A DNA stretch of 10,320 nucleotides, taken from contig JAFAWI010000161.1 in the NCBI GenBank assembly GCA_019241915.1, positions 1-10,320 of the forward strand, given 5' to 3'. Every line of letters begins with the position of its first letter. Position 1 is the first letter of the stretch. Of the stretch, positions 6,263-10,320 are shown in pieces. Below the pieces are notes generated by a model. It saw nothing but the letters and a program-made list of their open reading frames with translations, was not told the DNA's origin and did no database searches. Source of the DNA: Alphaproteobacteria bacterium (GTDB lineage: Bacteria > Pseudomonadota > Alphaproteobacteria > ATCC43930 > CGMCC-115725). Made by a program: the position numbers and the translations under genes.

Positions 6263-7651
6263 CTAAGCGAGCATCCGATCGAGACGGTCGCGCAGCCGGT
6301 AATACGAGCCGACCAGCGGCAGAAACCAAGGATTTCCAGAGTACAAGGGGTGATCTGGAAACCATGGGTTCTCGAACGCGCAGGCGTAGTTGCCCACCCG
6401 GGCGATCTTGCGCGCGGTCTGGTAGCCGAGATAGGTCATCATTGCGACACCGCTGCCGTTGCAGCCGAGCGCGTAATGGAGACCTTCGTCCTCCCCCATA
6501 TGCGGCAGCGCATCGAGCGTGAACGCGGTGTTGCCGGTCCAGCCGTGCGTGATCTTGACACCGCGCAGCTGCGGGAAGCGCTCCGTCATATAGCCGTACA
6601 GCACGCGCGCGCAGAGCAGCGGATCGGCCTGGGTGAACCGCGCGCGGCCGCCGAACACCATGCGCCGGCCATCCGGCGACATCCGATAGTAACAAAGCAC
6701 CCGCTTGGTGTCGCTGAGCGTGCGGCCCTTCGGGATCAGCGATGCCGCCAGATCGGTCGGCAACTCCTCGGTGGCGACAATGTGGCTGGCGATCGGCACG
6801 ATGCGGCGCTTGAGCCGCGGCGTCAGCGATGACGTGTAACCGTTGGTCGCGATCACCACATCGCCCGCCCGCGTTGCGCCGCGTGCCGTAACCACGCGCC
6901 AGCCGGCGCCATCGCGTTCGATGCGATCGACTTTCGCATTGGCGCAGACTGCAACCCCGCGGCGGCGGCACGCGTCGAGCAGGCCCTTGTAGTAAAGCGC
7001 CGGATGCAAGCTCGCCGATCTCTCCACCACCATGCCGCCGTAATAGTAGTCGCTGTCGATTTCGTCGCGCTGCGCGGTGCGCGGCACCATGTAAGCACCC
7101 GATCGCGCAGATGCGTTCAGCGATCTAAGGCGGCCTTCCTGATAGGCGAAATGAGCCGGTGTCCAGGCGCCGACAAAGCGCCCGCGCTTCTGCCAGCAGC
7201 AATCGATATTCTCCTCGGCGATCAGATGCTCGACCAGCGCGAACGCCTCGGCGGCGTCCGACAGCATACGACCTGCCCGCTCCGGTTCGACTGCCGCCGT
7301 CCTGCCGCTAAAGCCCTTGCCGACATTGACGCCGCCGCTGACCGCACCGCCGTTGCGCGTGCTGGCGCCTTCGCCGAGCACACCGCTTTCAAAAACAACC
7401 GCGTCGATGCCGAGCTTGGTCAGTTCGAGGGCAGCCGATAGCCCGGCATACCCGCCGCCGACGATCGCCACGCGCGTCTCGGGCGGCACCGCGACGAGGG
7501 GGCTGCTGAGCGGCCGATAGGCCTCCCACCAGTAGGGAAGCGGGGCGAAATCGGCCGCAAAAATGCCGGCTAGTGGAATTTCGGCATCACCTTTTCGCAG
7601 AGCAATTGCAGCGACTTCATCACCCGCTGGTGCGGGATTTTGGTGCCGCAA
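6263..7651 (-). CDS. DAO-family FAD-dependent oxidoreductase (gamma-glutamylputrescine oxidase-like)
   Basis: This is a D-amino-acid-oxidase-fold flavoprotein of up to 462 residues. On the numbering from 7651, the family N-terminus PYWWEAYRP is at 39-47, the FAD-binding Rossmann motif VAIVGGGYAGLSAALEL at 61-77 (GxGxxG at 65-70), and an acidic residue (VVFES) follows at the end of the second strand. The C-terminal FAD-contact segment HGWTGNTAFTLDALPHMG and GCNGSGVAMMTYLGYQTA (396-413) are typical. Such enzymes oxidise secondary or primary amines or amino acids with oxygen, releasing aldehyde, ammonia and hydrogen peroxide; the substrate here is unknown. The start is unclear. The only conventional-type codon upstream of PYWWEAYRP is a TTG at 7651, 82 nt inside the LLM gene. 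An ATT at 7564, just after the LLM stop, would give a typical N-terminus. A GTG further in would cut off the conserved PYWWEAYRP. It probably shares an mRNA with the LLM gene. Confidence 0.82.
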   Translation of the reverse strand: MRHQNPAPAGDEVAAIALRKGDAEIPLAGIFAADFAPLPYWWEAYRPLSSPLVAVPPETRVAIVGGGYAGLSAALELTKLGIDAVVFESGVLGEGASTRNGGAVSGGVNVGKGFSGRTAAVEPERAGRMLSDAAEAFALVEHLIAEENIDCCWQKRGRFVGAWTPAHFAYQEGRLRSLNASARSGAYMVPRTAQRDEIDSDYYYGGMVVERSASLHPALYYKGLLDACRRRGVAVCANAKVDRIERDGAGWRVVTARGATRAGDVVIATNGYTSSLTPRLKRRIVPIASHIVATEELPTDLAASLIPKGRTLSDTKRVLCYYRMSPDGRRMVFGGRARFTQADPLLCARVLYGYMTERFPQLRGVKITHGWTGNTAFTLDALPHMGEDEGLHYALGCNGSGVAMMTYLGYQTARKIARVGNYACAFENPWFPDHPLYSGNPWFLPLVGSYYRLRDRLDRMLA

Positions 7652-8625
7652 TTCATCTCGGCAAGGATGCCATCGAGACCGAGTGCCTCCTTCAGCCCCA
7701 TCAGCCGGTCGCCGACCTTCTCCGGCGAGCCGACGATCAGCTTCTCGCGCAGCGCGTCCTCATAGCTGAGGGTCTGCAGCCGCCGGCCGCGTGCCGCGCG
7801 GTCCTCGACCGCCCGTACGCCCGAGCGTGTCGCCGAGTCCTCGAGGCGCTCGCCGAGGTAGCGGTAGAAATACATGATGCTCTCTTCGGGCTCTTCGACC
7901 GCCTGCTGGTCGGTGTCGGCGACGTAAACCGGCGCCCGCAAAAACACCTGGCCCTCGCCGGGATGTCCCGCCTCTTTCCACGCCTTCCGATAGGCAGCGA
8001 TGTTGGGACCGAGTTCCTCGATCGTGCCGAGCCGCACCGCAACGAACACCGCATGCCCGAGCTTGGCGATCTGCGGGAAGGTGTCGGCGCTATTGGCGGC
8101 GATGCGGATTTCCGGCCAAGGTTTCTGGTAGGGTTTCGGGGTCAGCGCGACATTGTCGAAGCTGTAGTATTTGCCCTGGTACGAAAATTTGGGTTCGGTC
8201 CAGGCGCGCTTCAGGATTTCAAGCGTCTCGGCAAAACGCTCGCGGCTCTCGCCGTAGGGCACCCCATAAGCCTCGTAAGTGCGCGGAAAACCGCTGCGCC
8301 CAACGCCGAAGATCAGGCGCCCGTGGCTGATCTGATCGACCGTCGCCGCCTCCTCGGCGAGCCGAAGCGGGTGACACAGCGGCAGAACCTGAACGCCAGT
8401 GCCTATTTTCATCCGCTTGGTGCGCGCGGCGATTGCGCTCGCCAGCGTCAGCGGCGCAGAGCAAACCGAGCGTTCGGGTGCGACATGAATCTCGGCGAGC
8501 CACATCGCGTCGAGCCCCCACCGCTCGGCCGCGTCGATCTGCTCGAACGAGGTGGCAAAAGCCTCTTCCTCGGTAACCCCGGACGGGCGTTGAAACTCGT
8601 GAAACATCCCGAACTCGAAAGCCAT
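7570..8625 (-). CDS. LLM-class (luciferase-like) flavin-dependent oxidoreductase
   Basis: This 351-residue protein has the bacterial luciferase-like TIM-barrel fold. Seen features are an N-terminal first strand FEFGMFHEFQRP (3-14), DAMWLAEIH (39-47), the conserved HPLRLAEEAATVDQIS (85-100) and HGRLIFGVGRSGFPR (101-115), then ESRERFAETLEILKRAW (126-142) and a C-terminal NCGTKIPHQRVMKSLQLL segment. The length is normal for FMN-dependent monooxygenases of this class. Whether it uses FMNH2 plus oxygen or F420 cannot be told from sequence by eye; proximity to an F420 operon allows the latter, but the overall pattern looks more like the FMN-type monooxygenases. ATG 8625 is chosen over the in-frame codon at 8676 because GGAGA lies 8 nt upstream and the fold begins directly at FEFGMF. 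The FAD oxidoreductase overlaps or abuts its 3' end. Confidence 0.88.
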   Translation of the reverse strand: MAFEFGMFHEFQRPSGVTEEEAFATSFEQIDAAERWGLDAMWLAEIHVAPERSVCSAPLTLASAIAARTKRMKIGTGVQVLPLCHPLRLAEEAATVDQISHGRLIFGVGRSGFPRTYEAYGVPYGESRERFAETLEILKRAWTEPKFSYQGKYYSFDNVALTPKPYQKPWPEIRIAANSADTFPQIAKLGHAVFVAVRLGTIEELGPNIAAYRKAWKEAGHPGEGQVFLRAPVYVADTDQQAVEEPEESIMYFYRYLGERLEDSATRSGVRAVEDRAARGRRLQTLSYEDALREKLIVGSPEKVGDRLMGLKEALGLDGILAEMNCGTKIPHQRVMKSLQLLCEKVMPKFH

Positions 8626-8705
8626 CGCCCTTGTCTCCGTCAAGCCGCTGCGCAGCCGTCCCGATCGGCAGGCCAACCTGATGGCAAGCCGTCTCCCTCG
8701 ACTTT
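8626..8705. other. Divergent intergenic region between the LLM and TPR genes
   Basis: This 80-bp stretch separates two divergently read genes and could be up to about 240 bp if the TPR gene begins at 8868. It presumably holds the promoter of the minus-strand unit. I saw no convincing -35/-10 pair for that direction. The heptamer CAAGCCG occurs twice on the plus strand (8641-8647 and 8686-8692), each next to a GTCTCC, which could be an operator or chance in GC-rich DNA. Confidence 0.35.
8634..8638 (-). promoter_or_regulatory. Shine-Dalgarno site of the LLM gene
   Basis: GGAGA on the minus strand is 8 nt upstream of the ATG at 8625, and AAGGG lies even closer. It supports the 351-residue form of the LLM protein over the form starting at 8676. 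Confidence 0.5.
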
Positions 8706-10319
8706 ATGGCCGAACGGGGGCGAGAGCCAGCCAAGAAAGACGCGGCACGGCCGCCGGCCGCCCGGGCACGCCGGCCGGATTCGATCAGAATGCCGGTTGA
8801 AGCGGCCGACAGCACAGGTTTATCGTCTTCGGAGAAATGCAACCAAACAGGATGTGGTGGCTCAAAGTTGAGTCTCGATCACAATTTCCCCCGATTGGCG
8901 ATCGAAGCAAGTACGTTCGATGATGCCCTGGGCCAGGGCGCATTCGATGCATGTCTTGCGCAGCTGCGCCATGACCGCGCGGCGTCGCCGGACACCGTCG
9001 GTTCGGTTTGTCGGCTAAGCGAGCGGCTGTTTCACGCCGGGCGCAGGGCGGAGGCGCTCGAATGCGGCCGGGCGGCCTTCGCGGTTGCACCGGATGATGT
9101 CGGCGTGTCCCATTTCTGCGCCTGGCTGTTTAGCAATTGCGGTTGCAACGGCGAAGCAGCCGCCGCCTATCTGCGGCTGATCGACCGGCGGCCGGACTGG
9201 GCCGAAGGCTACCGCCATGCGAGCGGCGCCTATCTTGCGATGGGCGACTTCAAACAAGCCGCCGAATTTGCAATGGCTGCCAGCGATCTGGCGCCGGCCA
9301 ACGTCGACTTCGCACTCTATGCGGGATGCCTGCTGCTCGATATCGGTGAAGCCGCGGCGTCGGTTATTTTCCTCGAACGCGCGGCATTGAACGACCCGCA
9401 GGATGTGCGCCCGCTGCGCGCGTTGTCTGCCGCGAAGCACGCAGCCGATCGGCCCGACGAAGCAATCGATCTCGCTCTGTGTGCCGCCGCGCTGGCCCCG
9501 CATGACAACGCCATCGCTGTTCATGCGGCCGAACTGCTGCTGCGCAACGGCCGGTTCGACGACGCGCTGACATTGCTCGACGATGCCATCGCGCGCGAGC
9601 CCGACGATGCCGTGTTGTGGCGGATGATCTCGACTGTCGAGGCCGAACGCGGCGACACCGCGGCGGCGATCGCCGCGATCGATTATGCGCTACAGCTCGT
9701 GCCCGCGGCGCCGGAATATCATCTGCACAGGGGCCACCTGCTGCGCGGCTGCGGCGATATCGAGGGCGCGGCACGGTCGTTCGAGCGCGGTGTGGCGCTC
9801 GATCCTGACAACCCCGAGGCGCGCCGTGCGCAGCTCGACCTACTGACCGGGGCCGGCCGCTTCGCCGAAGCGGCGGCGGTCGGCGGCGAAATGCTGCAAC
9901 GTTTTCCTGTCGACGAACCTGCCGCGGCGGCCGTCTTGAAAGCGCTGAGCCAGCGACTGGATGCAGTCGAGGGCGAGTACGTCGTGGTCGCCGACCGCCG
10001 ACGCCAGATCGCGCGAGCTGACCGCGCCGACCCCAATCTGCCGAGCCGGCTGCGCAACCAGTCGCGCGTGGTTCTTGCCCTGATTGTCCGCGAAACCCGC
10101 ACTCGCTTCGGCGATTCGCGCTTGGGCTACAGCTGGGCATTGCTGGAGCCGATGCTGCATATCCTGCTGCTGTCCACCGTGTTCTCGCTGCTGATGCACG
10201 GTAGCCCGCCCATCGGTACGCACTTCTTCGTGTTTTATTACACCGGCCTCATTCGGTATTCGGGCGCAGATGGGACCAAACCTGTGATTCGGCTGAATGA
10301 ACAGGGCAGCAAGCCATGA
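8706..10319 (+). CDS. TPR protein fused in frame to a truncated ABC-2 polysaccharide-export permease
   Basis: The reading frame encodes 537 residues. Residues about 70-440 are tetratricopeptide-like repeats of roughly 34 residues, each ending in AP, DP or EP turns (for example VAPDD, LAPAN, NDPQD, LAPHD, REPDD, LDPDN). Residues about 450-516 match the N-terminus of KpsM/Wzm-type ABC-2 permeases: an amphipathic ALIVRETRTRFG, LGYSWALLEPMLHI, then a membrane helix ILLLSTVFSLLM and FFVFYYTGLI. The homology stops at I516 (about 10254), and a 21-residue unrelated tail RYSGADGTKPVIRLNEQGSK leads to a TGA. A complete permease needs about 200 more residues, so the transport part cannot be functional as it stands. 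The true start may be TTG 8868, since 8706-8860 is not protein-like. A role in capsule or O-antigen export is inferred from the permease fragment only. Confidence 0.68.
   Translation: MAERGREPAKKDAARPPAARARRPDSIRMPVEAADSTGLSSSEKCNQTGCGGSKLSLDHNFPRLAIEASTFDDALGQGAFDACLAQLRHDRAASPDTVGSVCRLSERLFHAGRRAEALECGRAAFAVAPDDVGVSHFCAWLFSNCGCNGEAAAAYLRLIDRRPDWAEGYRHASGAYLAMGDFKQAAEFAMAASDLAPANVDFALYAGCLLLDIGEAAASVIFLERAALNDPQDVRPLRALSAAKHAADRPDEAIDLALCAAALAPHDNAIAVHAAELLLRNGRFDDALTLLDDAIAREPDDAVLWRMISTVEAERGDTAAAIAAIDYALQLVPAAPEYHLHRGHLLRGCGDIEGAARSFERGVALDPDNPEARRAQLDLLTGAGRFAEAAAVGGEMLQRFPVDEPAAAAVLKALSQRLDAVEGEYVVVADRRRQIARADRADPNLPSRLRNQSRVVLALIVRETRTRFGDSRLGYSWALLEPMLHILLLSTVFSLLMHGSPPIGTHFFVFYYTGLIRYSGADGTKPVIRLNEQGSKP
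8797..8826 (+). promoter_or_regulatory. Possible sigma-70-type promoter upstream of the TPR gene
   Basis: TTGAAG at 8797-8802 and TATCGT at 8821-8826 are separated by 18 nt. Each matches four of six consensus positions. It sits where the GC content falls: 44 of the 90 bases from 8811 to 8900 are G or C, against a clearly more GC-rich background. If real, translation would start downstream, for example at TTG 8868, and the first 54 codons of the open frame would be untranslated leader. Confidence 0.3.
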
Positions 10320-10320
10320 A

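Noticed and set aside
6216..6971. Upstream extension of the 95-aa gene frame on the minus strand (347 aa in total)
   Set aside because: It overlaps the FAD oxidoreductase on the same strand in another frame, and the ATG at 6215 has an excellent Shine-Dalgarno site.
7573..8871. 432-residue open frame on the plus strand opposite the LLM gene
   Set aside because: It is the mirror frame of a well-supported LLM gene and shows no family motifs of its own.
8847..8918. Short frame from the ATG at about 8852 as a leader peptide before the TPR gene
   Set aside because: It is about 23 codons without a clear ribosome-binding site and overlaps the TPR frame; nothing supports translation.

Overview
The window is GC-rich DNA with dense coding on both strands and very short intergenic gaps. 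Codon use, gene style and the mix of families (F420 synthesis, two luciferase-like oxidoreductases, a DAO-type flavoenzyme, a capsule-export permease fragment) suggest a soil or environmental alphaproteobacterium. That assignment is inference from gene content only; no rRNA or other phylogenetic marker is present.

Region 1 (about 68-5926, plus strand) is a compact cofactor F420 operon. In order it holds an F420-dependent glucose-6-phosphate dehydrogenase homologue (fgd), cofE, cofD, cofC and a fused cofG-cofH gene (fbiC). Gaps are 14 and 6 nt, followed by two 4-nt stop/start overlaps (ATGA and GTGA). Together the products cover FO synthesis (FbiC), GTP activation of the three-carbon phospho-acid (CofC), its transfer to FO (CofD), glutamylation (CofE) and reduction of F420 with a sugar phosphate (Fgd). 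The one step that actinobacteria have and this operon lacks is the nitroreductase-like dehydro-F420-0 reductase domain of FbiB.

Region 2 (about 8625-5928, minus strand) converges on the F420 operon, with one base between the two facing stop codons. In transcription order it holds a luciferase-like (LLM) oxidoreductase, a DAO-family FAD oxidoreductase that overlaps it and has no conventional start codon, and a 95-residue conserved hypothetical protein. These three probably form one transcription unit.

Region 3 (about 8706-10319, plus strand, divergent from region 2) is a tetratricopeptide-repeat protein. It runs in frame into the first roughly 65 residues of an ABC-2 polysaccharide-export permease (KpsM/Wzm type). 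The permease homology stops abruptly near 10254 and a short unrelated tail ends at a stop codon one base before the window end.

The first 50 bases contain what looks like a degraded copy of a common interspersed repeat. No tRNA, rRNA, CRISPR array, riboswitch or convincing intrinsic terminator was seen, and there is no gene-free stretch longer than 300 bases. The F420 pathway is known. The points most worth following up are the missing reductase, the start of the FAD oxidoreductase and the truncated TPR-permease fusion.
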